Assembly (NCBI GenBank): GCA_035689185.1
Contig: DASSLY010000086.1
Span: 1 to 35,132 of the forward strand
From: DASSLY01 sp035689185
Lineage (GTDB): Bacteria > Actinomycetota > Actinomycetes > Actinomycetales > Dermatophilaceae
Length of the DNA stretch: 35,132 nt
Direction: 5' to 3'
Part shown: positions 15,514-22,724 of the stretch, piece after piece
Position numbering within the stretch: position 1 is the stretch's first letter
Layout of the letters: each line of letters begins with the position of its first letter
Translations under genes and position numbers: made by a program
The notes under the pieces: generated by a model
The model's database searches: none
Seen by the model: the letters and a program-made list of their open reading frames with translations, nothing else
Told to the model about the DNA's origin: nothing

Positions 15514-15542
15514 CACGGCGAGGCTCGCGCCGAGCCGCCGTG
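15514..15542 (+). terminator. Hairpin downstream of the glfT1-like gene
   Basis: CACGGC and GGCTC (15514-15526) pair with GAGCC and GCCGTG (15532-15542), giving 11 base pairs with a two-base bulge and a GCGCC loop, 12 bases after the stop codon. There is no T run. A second small hairpin, ACGGC-ATACCG-GCCGT, follows at 15544-15559. Confidence 0.5.
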
Positions 15543-15543
15543 C

Positions 15544-15559
15544 ACGGCATACCGGCCGT
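15544..15559 (+). repeat. 16-bp intergenic hairpin element, copy 1
   Basis: ACGGCATACCGGCCGT occurs here and identically at 32417-32432, each time shortly after a stop codon. The ends pair (ACGGC with GCCGT) around ATACCG. Confidence 0.6.
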
Positions 15560-15599
15560 CTGCCAGGCTGATGCGACCTAGGCACAGGCGAGGCGGATA

Positions 15600-16676
15600 G
15601 TGAGCGGCGCGGATCAGGCACCCCGGAGCAGGCCAGGCGCAGGCAAGCCGGGCAGCGGCCGGCGCGAGCCCCGCGGCGCCGGCAGCGGGCGTGCCGCCGA
15701 GCCGGGTCGGGGGCGGCCGCACTCGCGTGGCGGGAGCCCGCAGGCGCGGGAGGGGGGCGGGACTCGCCCTCGGTCCAACCCGCGGCTACCCGACCCGGCC
15801 ATCGCCGAGGACGTCACCGGGGCCGAGCTGGACCGCGACGTGCGCCAACAGCTGCGGACGTTGAGCAAGGAGAACGCCGCGGGCGTCGCCCAGCACCTGG
15901 TGATGGTCGCCCGGTTGCTGGACGAGGACCTGGCCGCCGCGGAGGCCCATGCGGCGACCGCGGTGCGCCGGGCGGGCCGGGTGCCCGCGGCGCGCGAGGC
16001 CATGGGGTTGGTCTACTACCGGCAGGGGGAGTGGGCCAAGGCGCTGAACGAGTTCCGCACCGTGCGACGGCTGTCCGGATCCTCCCATCTGCTGCCGCTC
16101 ATGGTCGACGCGGAACGCGCACTGGGCCGCCCCGAGCGGGCGTTGGAGCTGGCCACCTCGGCCGAGGCGGCATCGCTGGACCCGCCCGACCGGGTGGAGC
16201 TGGCCATCGTGGTGTCCGGCATTCGCCGCGACCAGGGGCAGCCGGAGGCGGCGGCGGTCGAGTTGCGGGCGGCGGCGCGGTACGCGTCCATGGGACAGCC
16301 CTGGACGTGCCGGCTGCACTACGCCTACGCCGAGACCCAGCTCGCGCTGGGCGACCCGGATGAGGCAAGGCGGTGGTTCGCCGCGGCGGTGGACGCCGAC
16401 GCCGAGGGCAGGACCGACGCGGCGGAGCGGCTGGCCGAGCTGGACGGGGTGGACATCATCACCTTGCTCGACGACGACGAGGGCGACGACGAGGGCGACG
16501 GTGAGGGCGAGCTGGACGGGGTGGAGCGGGTTCGGGGCTCCGCCGGTGTGGTCGGCTCCGGCGACGCGGTCGGCTCCGGCGACGCGGTCGGCTCCGGCGA
16601 CGCGTCCGGCTCCGGCGACGCGTCCGGCTCCGGCGACGCGGTCGGAGGAGAGGGCCAGGCGCCTAAGCGGGACTGA
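15600..16676 (+). CDS. Tetratricopeptide-repeat protein (Rv1691-like)
   Basis: A 358-residue protein. Residues about 1-65 are a basic, Gly/Pro/Arg-rich disordered region. The core from about 75 to 285 consists of helical TPR-like pairs (AREAMGLVYYRQGEWAKALNEF; LHYAYAETQLALGDPDEARRWF). The tail is acidic (LLDDDEGDDEGDGEGE) and then carries five copies of a six-residue repeat GSGDAV/GSGDAS. Position before the HAD phosphatase and TlyA matches Rv1691 of M. tuberculosis. Its role is unknown; a scaffold function is typical for TPR folds. The GTG at 15600 has AGGCGG four bases upstream, but the low-complexity N-terminus makes a later start possible. Confidence 0.8.
   Translation: MSGADQAPRSRPGAGKPGSGRREPRGAGSGRAAEPGRGRPHSRGGSPQAREGGGTRPRSNPRLPDPAIAEDVTGAELDRDVRQQLRTLSKENAAGVAQHLVMVARLLDEDLAAAEAHAATAVRRAGRVPAAREAMGLVYYRQGEWAKALNEFRTVRRLSGSSHLLPLMVDAERALGRPERALELATSAEAASLDPPDRVELAIVVSGIRRDQGQPEAAAVELRAAARYASMGQPWTCRLHYAYAETQLALGDPDEARRWFAAAVDADAEGRTDAAERLAELDGVDIITLLDDDEGDDEGDGEGELDGVERVRGSAGVVGSGDAVGSGDAVGSGDASGSGDASGSGDAVGGEGQAPKRD
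16551..16640 (+). repeat. 18-bp tandem repeat, five copies, inside the TPR gene
   Basis: Units of GTCGGCTCCGGCGACGCG (three copies) and TCCGGCTCCGGCGACGCG (two copies) run head to tail in frame and encode GSGDA plus V or S. Copy-number change would keep the reading frame. Confidence 0.9.
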
Positions 16677-16696
16677 CCGACCGGCGCCGGCGATTG

Positions 16697-16705
16697 TTGT
16701 CCACA
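16697..16705 (+). promoter_or_regulatory. DnaA box (TTGTCCACA), upstream copy
   Basis: A perfect high-GC-type DnaA box in the gap between the TPR gene and the SSB paralogue. A second identical box in the same orientation starts exactly 30 bases later. Confidence 0.65.
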
Positions 16706-16726
16706 TGGGTGCGCCACGGGTTCTCG

Positions 16727-16735
16727 TTGTCCACA
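16727..16735 (+). promoter_or_regulatory. DnaA box (TTGTCCACA), downstream copy
   Basis: Second perfect box, 30 bases after the first (about three helical turns) and roughly 90 bases before the SSB-like start. The spacing suits cooperative DnaA binding and possible control of the SSB-like gene. It is not an origin by itself. Confidence 0.65.
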
Positions 16736-16825
16736 GGCACTGCGTAGCCGCGTGACGTCCGTGCCGGGAACGTTGACGATGGTGTCTCGGCGCCCCGTCC
16801 GCGGCGTCGGGATGGGAGGCACGAG

Positions 16826-17236
16826 ATGACCGCCAGCCCGGCGAGTTCCGCCGGGGCAGCCGCCGTCGACGACGCGTCGGCGCAACGCCCCGGAGTCAAC
16901 GAGGTGACGCTGCGCGGCCGGGTGAGCGGGTCGCCGACGGCCAAGCAGCTGCCCAGCGGAGATGTCGTGCTCCTGATGCGGCTTGTCGTGCCCCGCCCGC
17001 CCGCGGCGGCCCAGCGCAACGGCGGCCGGAACCAGGTCGACACGATCGACGTCGCCGTCTGGACCCCGGCGCAGCGCCGCAAGGCCCTTCGGCTCACCGA
17101 CGGCGACGTCGTCCACGTCCGCGGCGCATTGCGGCGCCGGTTCTGGCGGTCACCCGGGGGGCTGGCGTCGCGGTACGAGGTGGAGGCCGACCTGATCGAA
17201 CGCGCCGCCACCCCGCGGCACCACCCGCGCGGGTAG
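16826..17236 (+). CDS. Single-stranded DNA-binding protein paralogue (OB fold)
   Basis: A 136-residue protein. After about 25 low-complexity residues an SSB-type OB fold begins (NEVTLRGRVSGSPTAKQLPSGD), continues through VVLLMRLVVPRP, IDVAVWTPAQRRKA and GDVVHVRGALRRRFW, and ends around EVEADLIERA. The acidic C-terminal tip that canonical SSB uses to recruit partners is missing; this protein ends in basic ATPRHHPRG. It is therefore probably a specialised paralogue and not the main replication SSB. A GGGAGG ribosome-binding site lies six bases before the ATG, and two DnaA boxes lie upstream. Confidence 0.85.
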   Translation: MTASPASSAGAAAVDDASAQRPGVNEVTLRGRVSGSPTAKQLPSGDVVLLMRLVVPRPPAAAQRNGGRNQVDTIDVAVWTPAQRRKALRLTDGDVVHVRGALRRRFWRSPGGLASRYEVEADLIERAATPRHHPRG

Positions 17237-17300
17237 CCGATTTGCGGCCGCTGCCCGCGCGCCGCTGCCCGCGCGCCGGCCGTGCCCCGCCGCGGGCCTG

Positions 17301-17372
17301 CCTGCCTGCCTTCGGGCTCGAGTGCCGACTGCCTTCGGGCTCGAGTGCCGAGTGCCGACTGCCGAGTGCCGA
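17301..17372 (+). repeat. Short direct repeats before the HAD gene
   Basis: GCCTTCGGGCTCGAGTGCCG occurs twice, at 17308 and 17331 (23-bp period), followed by several copies of the shorter unit GAGTGCCGACTGCC. The region is non-coding between the SSB paralogue and the HAD gene, ending about 45 bases before the likely start. Confidence 0.8.
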
Positions 17373-17406
17373 CCCGCACGCACGCCCACTGCCTACCCGG
17401 CGCCGG

Positions 17407-17412
17407 GACAAT
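17407..17412 (+). promoter_or_regulatory. Candidate -10 element of the HAD gene (leaderless)
   Basis: GACAAT, then GGGACG, then the GTG at 17419. The spacing matches other leaderless starts in this window. Confidence 0.45.
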
Positions 17413-17418
17413 GGGACG

Positions 17419-18582
17419 GTGCACCCCCCTACCGGCTACGAGACGAGCCATCTCGCAGGGGCCCTGGTGAGCCGCTACGAGGCCGTCGTGTGCGACCTGG
17501 ACGGCGTCGTCTACCGAGGGCATCAACCGATCGACCATGCTGTGCAGACTCTTGAGCGGATAGGCGAGCTCGGCGTGCGGGTCGTCTACGGGACGAACAA
17601 CGCCTCTCGCCCCCCGCAGGAGGTGGCCGGCCAGCTCCGGGCACTGGGCCTCAGCCTCACCGACCAGGCGGTGGTGACCAGCTCCCAGGCCGGCGCCGTG
17701 GTCCTGGCCCAGCAGCTCCCCGCGGGCAGCCGGGTGCTCGCGGTCGGCGGCCCCGGGGTGTCCCTCGCCTTGGACGACGCGGGGCTCACCCCGCTGCGAG
17801 TGCGGCTCGGGCCGGACGGGACCGCCGAGCCGGTGCAGGGCGCGGTCGCCGTCCTGCAGGGCTACGGCCGGGACGTCTCCTGGCACGACCTGGCCGAGGC
17901 GGCGTACGCCGTCGCCGCCGGCGCCCGGTGGGTCGCCACCAATGACGACGCCACGTTGCCCACCTCGCGCGGGTTCGCTCCGGGCAACGGCGCGCTCGTC
18001 GCCGCGGTGCGCACGGCGGTGGCCGTCGACCCGTTGGTGGTCGGCAAGCCGCACCCACCGATCTACCGGCTGGCGGCGCAGGCTGCTGGCGCCACGGTCG
18101 GGCGCACCCTGGCCATCGGGGACCGGCTGGACACCGACATCGCCGGCGCCCGCGCCACCGGGATGGACTCGCTGCACGTGCTCACCGGCGTGCACGGGCT
18201 CCGCGACCTGTGCCTGGCCCCAACCGCCATGAGACCGACGTACGTCGGGTGGGACCTTCGGGTGCTGTTCTCCGCAGCGGCCGAGGTCACGGAGGTGGGA
18301 CGGGGACGCTGGCAGTCTGGGGAGGCTGAGCTGACCTGGGACGTGGGTGTCGAGCCGAGGATGCCAGGGGGCGGCGATAGCGCAACGGGCACGGACGGGC
18401 GGGTTCCCACGGTGCAGGTCAGGGGCGGCACTGCCCAGGATCGGCTCCGGGTCGTCGTCGCTGCCGCCTGGTGGGCTTGTGACCGCGGACGAGCCGCCGA
18501 GGTAAGTCGATTGGACTGGGTTGGGCTCGCCGGCCAGATGCAGCACGGCGGCGTCGGCGTCGAGCAGGGTTGGCCGCCGTGA
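17419..18582 (+). CDS. HAD-IIA (NagD-like) sugar or nucleotide phosphatase
   Basis: A 387-residue HAD-superfamily hydrolase. Motif I is CDLDGVVYRG, with the nucleophile and acid aspartates; motif II lies in VYGTNNASRPP; the lysine is in VVGKPHPPIYR; motif IV is AIGDRLDTDIAGA. A C2-type cap lies between motifs II and III. The C-terminal extension after TYVGWDLRVLF is typical of the actinobacterial version near tlyA (Rv1692 position, where the enzyme acts on glycerol 3-phosphate; equivalence here is inference). The GTG at 17419 is favoured by the upstream -10 box. A second GTG at 17467 with GCAGGGG before it would remove 16 residues and is also plausible. Confidence 0.9.
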   Translation: MHPPTGYETSHLAGALVSRYEAVVCDLDGVVYRGHQPIDHAVQTLERIGELGVRVVYGTNNASRPPQEVAGQLRALGLSLTDQAVVTSSQAGAVVLAQQLPAGSRVLAVGGPGVSLALDDAGLTPLRVRLGPDGTAEPVQGAVAVLQGYGRDVSWHDLAEAAYAVAAGARWVATNDDATLPTSRGFAPGNGALVAAVRTAVAVDPLVVGKPHPPIYRLAAQAAGATVGRTLAIGDRLDTDIAGARATGMDSLHVLTGVHGLRDLCLAPTAMRPTYVGWDLRVLFSAAAEVTEVGRGRWQSGEAELTWDVGVEPRMPGGGDSATGTDGRVPTVQVRGGTAQDRLRVVVAAAWWACDRGRAAEVSRLDWVGLAGQMQHGGVGVEQGWPP

Positions 18583-18682
18583 ATCCTCGGGCCGGGTCGC
18601 CGGCTGGCCAACACGCCGGCGCGACGACGCCGCATACACCCAGGGTGGTGAACGATGGACGCCTACCGAGGAGGAGCCGCGC

Positions 18683-19069
18683 ATGACAGCCGAACAGCCG
18701 ACCGCCCGGGAAGGTGCCACAAACGAGCTGGACGGCCAACCCCCCCGCCAGCCCGCAAACCAACTCGATGACCCGCGGGCCGGACAGCGCCGTGACCCGC
18801 CCGGGGGGCAGCTGACCGACTCGCCCACCCACGAGCCCACCGGGCACCCCTCCCGCCAGGCCACCGACCAGCCCACCGACCAGGCCACCGACCAGACGGG
18901 AGGGCGAGCCGGTGGACCGGCCGCGCGCCGCAGCACGGGGGACCCGGCCGTCGACGCGGTTCTGGAGCGGGTCGCCGCCGCCGCGGGCCTGCCGCTGGAC
19001 TGCCGGGTCGAGGTGGTCCGCGAGGCTCACGACGAGCTGGCCGCCCGGCTGACGGATGCCGGCGCCTGA
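18683..19069 (+). CDS. Small hydrophilic conserved actinobacterial protein (Rv1693 position)
   Basis: A 128-residue protein. The N-terminal two thirds is disordered and rich in Gln, Pro, Thr and Asp, with short repeats (TDQPTDQATDQT). The C-terminal 45 residues are a conserved helical piece: GDPAVDAVLERVAAAAGLPL, then a pair of helices ending EAHDELAARLTDAG. Related small proteins precede tlyA in many actinobacteria; no function is known to me. The ATG at 18683 has GAGGAG seven bases upstream, and the frame is open further upstream without a better start. Its last 14 bases overlap the tlyA start, implying coupled translation. Confidence 0.8.
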   Translation: MTAEQPTAREGATNELDGQPPRQPANQLDDPRAGQRRDPPGGQLTDSPTHEPTGHPSRQATDQPTDQATDQTGGRAGGPAARRSTGDPAVDAVLERVAAAAGLPLDCRVEVVREAHDELAARLTDAGA

Positions 19070-19931
19070 CCGCGGCTGCGTCGCGGCGGCGGACCGGCTG
19101 GACGTCGCGCTGGTCCGCCGGGGCCTGGCCCGCTCCAGGGGCGAGGCACGGGACCTCGTCGCCGCCGGCCACGTCGTGGTCGACGGCGTGGCCGCGGACA
19201 GACCCTCGCTGCCGGTGACGGCCGCCACGCCGCTGGCCGTGACCCGTCAGGACCGGTGGGTGAGCCGCGGTGGGGACAAGCTGGTGGCGGCGCTGGACCG
19301 CTTCGGCGTATCCGGGCTGGGGCGTCGGTGCATCGACGTGGGCGCCTCGACCGGCGGGTTCACGCAGGTGCTGCTCGCTCGCGGTGCCCTGGTCGTCGTC
19401 GCGCTGGACGTCGGCCACGGCCAGCTGCACCCCACGCTCGCGGCCGACCCTCGGGTGGACGCCCGCGAGGGCACCAGCATCCGCGACGTCGCACCAGCCG
19501 ACCTGGGTGGGCCGGCCGGCCTGGTGGTGGTCGATCTCAGCTTCATCTCGGTGCGGCTGGTGCTCGCCAAGGTGGTCGACCTGCTGGCTGCGTCAGGAGA
19601 CCTGGTCGTGCTGGTGAAGCCGCAGTTCGAGGTCGGTCGGCACCGGCTGGGCAAGCACGGCCTGGTCCGCAAGGTGAACGACCGCCGGGACGCCCTCGAG
19701 TCCGTGGTCCGCGCCGCGGCCGAGCACGGTCTGGTCGTCGCGGGGGTCGCCCCCAGCCCGGTCCGGGGGTCGGCGGGCAATGCCGAGTACCTACTCTGGT
19801 GCCGACGGTCTGGTTTCGGCCTTGACCGCGACGAGCTCGCCGTGGCGATCGGGCAGGCAGTCGGCGTACCCAGCAGGGGCGCCAGCCACGTCCGGACCGC
19901 CCCGGTGGAGCCGGCCTCCGACCAGACCTGA
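19056..19931 (+). CDS. tlyA: TlyA-type rRNA 2'-O-methyltransferase
   Basis: A 291-residue enzyme expected to methylate ribose hydroxyls of 16S and 23S rRNA. In mycobacteria this makes ribosomes sensitive to capreomycin. An S4-like RNA-binding domain covers residues about 13-62 (RLDVALVRRGLARSRGEARDLVAAGHVVVDG, given here in outline only by its ends RLDV and VVDG). The SAM-binding fold starts at CIDVGASTGGFTQVLL. The K-D-K-E residues appear in GGDKL, VVDLSF, VLVKPQFE and GNAEYLL. The interdomain tetrapeptide reads DRWV where mycobacterial TlyA has an RxWV-type linker. The start overlaps the preceding small gene by 14 bases, and NAD kinase follows 21 bases later. Confidence 0.95.
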   Translation: MPAPDRGCVAAADRLDVALVRRGLARSRGEARDLVAAGHVVVDGVAADRPSLPVTAATPLAVTRQDRWVSRGGDKLVAALDRFGVSGLGRRCIDVGASTGGFTQVLLARGALVVVALDVGHGQLHPTLAADPRVDAREGTSIRDVAPADLGGPAGLVVVDLSFISVRLVLAKVVDLLAASGDLVVLVKPQFEVGRHRLGKHGLVRKVNDRRDALESVVRAAAEHGLVVAGVAPSPVRGSAGNAEYLLWCRRSGFGLDRDELAVAIGQAVGVPSRGASHVRTAPVEPASDQT

Positions 19932-19952
19932 CCGGCAACGCGAAGGAGCCGC

Positions 19953-20900
19953 ATGCGCCGCCGCATCCTCCTGCTCGCCCACCCCCGCCGGGCCGATGCC
20001 CAGCAACTGGCCACCGAGGTGGCCGCGGCGCTGTACCGGGAGGGCATCGAAGTGGTGATGTCACCGGAGGGGTGGGACGCGCCGCACGCGGAGGGGCTGC
20101 GACAGGCGGGGGCCCACCCTGCCGACCGGGACCACCCGGCGCAGGGGTGCGAGCTTGTCTGCGTGCTCGGCGGCGACGGCACCATCCTGCGGGGGGCCCA
20201 ACTGTCCCGGGGCAGCGGAGCGCCGCTGCTGGGCGTGAACCTCGGCCATGTCGGGTTCCTCGCCGAGGCGGAGCGGGAGGATCTGCACGCCACCGTCCGG
20301 CACATCGTCGACCGCGCCTACACCGTCGAGGAGCGGATGACCCTTGCCGTGTCGGCCGCTCACGACGGCGAGCCCATCGCGACGAGCTGGGCGCTCAACG
20401 AGGTGACGGTGGAGAAGGCCGCGCGGGAGCGGATGCTGGAGCTGATCGTGGAGATCGACGGCCGCCCGCTGTCCACCTGGGGCTGCGACGGGGTGGTGAT
20501 GTCCACCCCGACCGGGTCGACCGCATACGCCTTCTCCGCTGGCGGCCCCGTGATGTGGCCGGACGTGGCGGCCTTGCTCGTCGTGCCGATCTCCGCGCAC
20601 GCGCTGTTCGCGCGCCCGCTCGTGCTCAGCCCCCAGACCAAGCTGGCCGTTGAGGTGGTCCCGAACCCGGAGGCGGCCGGGGTGATGTGGTGTGACGGCG
20701 CCCGCCGGTTCGAGCTGCCGCCCGGCTCGCGGGTGGAGGTATGCCGCAGCGACGTCCCCGTCCGCCTGGCCAGGCTGGCATCCAGCCCGTTCACCGACCG
20801 GCTGGTCGCCAAGTTCGACCTGTCCGTCCAGGGCTGGCGCGGCACGGCGAGGGCCGAGGGCCGCGCGGCGCTGCCCGATGCTGTCGGCCGGCCTTCCTAG
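19953..20900 (+). CDS. nadK: NAD kinase
   Basis: A 315-residue ATP/polyphosphate-NAD kinase making NADP. The catalytic GGDG motif is in CVLGGDGTILRGAQ, followed by GVNLGHVGFLAE, the NE pair in WALNEVTVEK, and the diagnostic glycine/threonine loop TPTGSTAYAFSAGGP. A beta-rich C-terminus (LVLSPQTKLAVEVV) completes the fold. AAGGAG is placed five bases before the ATG. It lies between tlyA and recN exactly as in M. tuberculosis (Rv1695) and streptomycetes. Confidence 0.97.
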   Translation: MRRRILLLAHPRRADAQQLATEVAAALYREGIEVVMSPEGWDAPHAEGLRQAGAHPADRDHPAQGCELVCVLGGDGTILRGAQLSRGSGAPLLGVNLGHVGFLAEAEREDLHATVRHIVDRAYTVEERMTLAVSAAHDGEPIATSWALNEVTVEKAARERMLELIVEIDGRPLSTWGCDGVVMSTPTGSTAYAFSAGGPVMWPDVAALLVVPISAHALFARPLVLSPQTKLAVEVVPNPEAAGVMWCDGARRFELPPGSRVEVCRSDVPVRLARLASSPFTDRLVAKFDLSVQGWRGTARAEGRAALPDAVGRPS

Positions 20901-20903
20901 GCT
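20898..20903 (+). promoter_or_regulatory. Candidate -10 element of recN (leaderless)
   Basis: TAGGCT overlaps the nadK stop codon and is followed by GTTCCC and the ATG of recN at 20910. No good ribosome-binding site precedes this ATG, which supports a separate leaderless transcript. Confidence 0.4.
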
Positions 20904-20909
20904 GTTCCC

Positions 20910-22724
20910 ATGTTGCGGCAGATCCGGATCCGGGGTCTCGGCGTGATCCAGGACGCCACCCTCGACCTTGCGCCAGGGCTGAATGTCCTGACGGGAGAGA
21001 CCGGCGCCGGCAAGACCATGGTCGTCTCCGGTCTCGGCCTGCTGCTGGGCGCCAGGGCCGATGCCGGGCTGGTCCGCGACGGTGCCCGCGCCGCGGTCGT
21101 CGAAGGGGTCGTTGCGCTGCCGGCTGACCATCCGGCCCGGGCCCGCGCCGAAGATGCCGGCGCCGACGTCGAGGACGAGCTCATCCTGGCCCGCAGCATC
21201 GCCGACGGCGGTCGGTCCAGGGCGCACGTCGGTGGTCGCGCCGCGCCGGTAGGCCTGCTCGGTGAGCTGGGCCAACTGCTCGTCGCCGTCCACGGCCAGG
21301 CCGACCAGTGGCGGCTGCGCCGCCCGGACCAGCACCGTGACCTGCTCGACCGGTATGCCGGGGCCCCGGTGCTGCAGCCCCTGCACGCCTACCAGGCGCG
21401 ATTCGACGAGCACACCGCGTTGGAGACGGAGCTGATGCGGCTCAGGCAGCTCGATCGGGACCGGGCGCGCGAGGCCGAGGTGCTGCGGGCCGGTTTGGAG
21501 GAGCTGGAGCGGGTCGATCCCAGGCCGGGTGAGGACGACCAGCTGCGGCTCGAGGATGCCCGGCTCTCCCACGCCGATGGCCTGCGCGACGCAGCGGGGC
21601 AGGCCCACGCCCTGCTGGTGGGGGCGGACGAGCAGGGGTATGACGACGACGGCTTGGGCGGGTCGGTCACCGGCGGCATCGCCGCGGCCCGGAGCGCCCT
21701 GGCGCCGATGGCTGGTCACGACGAGGCCCTGCTGGAGCTGGACCGGCGGCTGGCCGAAATCGGCTACCTGGCCGCGGACGTCGCCGGCGACCTGGCCGGC
21801 TACCTTTCGGGGCTGGAGGTGGACCCCGCTCGGCTGGCGGCGGTGCAGCAGCGCCGGGCAGAGCTGTCCAGGCTGCTGCGCAGGTACGGCGACACCATCG
21901 CCGACGTGCTCCAGTGGGGCCGGGAGTCGGCCAGCCGCCTGGACCAGCTGGAGGGTGCCAACGACCGGGCCGCGCAGGTCCGGGACAGGCTCGCCGAGCT
22001 GGCCGGGGAGCTCACCGAGCTGGCCGGCGAGCTGACCGCCGCCCGCCGGCATGCCGCGGCCCGGCTCGGCGCGGGGGTGACCGGCGAGCTGGCCCGGCTG
22101 GCAATGGGGTCGGCGGTGGTCGACGTGGCGGTGCGCACCCGGCCGTCCACCGGCGCCGAGCCGGACGATCCGAGCAAGGCCACCGTCGGGGGTCAGGATG
22201 CCGGGTGGGCCCTGCCCGGGCTGCGCCGGCACGGTGCGGACGAGGTCGAGATCAGGCTTGCGGCCAACCCGGGCAGCCAGCCCCGCAGCGTGGCGAGCGC
22301 CGCGTCCGGGGGCGAGCTGTCCCGCGTGATGCTGGCCCTGGAGGTGGTCGCCGGCGGTCGGGACGTTCCCACCTACGTCTTCGACGAGGTGGACGCCGGC
22401 GTGGGGGGTCGCGCCGCCCTGGACGTGGGGGCCCGGCTGGCCGCGCTCGCCGCCACCGCGCAGGTCGTGGTGGTGACTCACCTGGCTCAGGTGGCCGCAT
22501 ACGCCGACCGGCACCTGGTCGTGCGGAAGTCGGTCGACGGGCAGGTGACCGCCAGCGACGTGGTCGAGGTGCGTGGCGCCGAGCGGCGACGGGAGATCGC
22601 CCGCATGCTGGCTGGCTCGCCGGAGTCGGCCGCAGCAGTGGAGCACGCCGCGGAGCTGCTCCACCGCGCGGCCAAGGGTCGCGCGGTTCCGGCGACGGCC
22701 GGTCCCGCGGTGATGGCACGATGA
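20910..22724 (+). CDS. recN: DNA repair protein RecN (SMC-like ATPase)
   Basis: A 604-residue protein for double-strand-break repair. The N-terminal ATPase half has MLRQIRIRGLGVIQDATLDL and Walker A GETGAGKT (about residues 30-37). The middle is a shortened coiled coil (residues about 160-390). The C-terminal half has the ABC signature SGGELSRVMLALEVV and Walker B TYVFDEVDAGVGG, then VTHLAQVAAYAD. The length is normal. It lacks an obvious Shine-Dalgarno sequence, so leaderless initiation is likely. Its stop overlaps steA (ATGA). Confidence 0.97.
   Translation: MLRQIRIRGLGVIQDATLDLAPGLNVLTGETGAGKTMVVSGLGLLLGARADAGLVRDGARAAVVEGVVALPADHPARARAEDAGADVEDELILARSIADGGRSRAHVGGRAAPVGLLGELGQLLVAVHGQADQWRLRRPDQHRDLLDRYAGAPVLQPLHAYQARFDEHTALETELMRLRQLDRDRAREAEVLRAGLEELERVDPRPGEDDQLRLEDARLSHADGLRDAAGQAHALLVGADEQGYDDDGLGGSVTGGIAAARSALAPMAGHDEALLELDRRLAEIGYLAADVAGDLAGYLSGLEVDPARLAAVQQRRAELSRLLRRYGDTIADVLQWGRESASRLDQLEGANDRAAQVRDRLAELAGELTELAGELTAARRHAAARLGAGVTGELARLAMGSAVVDVAVRTRPSTGAEPDDPSKATVGGQDAGWALPGLRRHGADEVEIRLAANPGSQPRSVASAASGGELSRVMLALEVVAGGRDVPTYVFDEVDAGVGGRAALDVGARLAALAATAQVVVVTHLAQVAAYADRHLVVRKSVDGQVTASDVVEVRGAERRREIARMLAGSPESAAAVEHAAELLHRAAKGRAVPATAGPAVMAR

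Noticed and set aside
16697..16735. Chromosomal origin of replication
   Set aside because: Only two DnaA boxes, no AT-rich unwinding region and no dnaA or dnaN nearby.
16771..16800. ECF-sigma promoter (GGGAACGTT) before the SSB paralogue
   Set aside because: A GGAAC-like -35 is present but no matching -10 at the proper spacing could be identified.
20061..22664. 867-codon minus-strand open frame
   Set aside because: It is antisense to nadK and recN, both with complete motifs. Its translation is low-complexity His/Gln/Gly/Pro-rich, as expected from the reverse of high-GC coding sequence.
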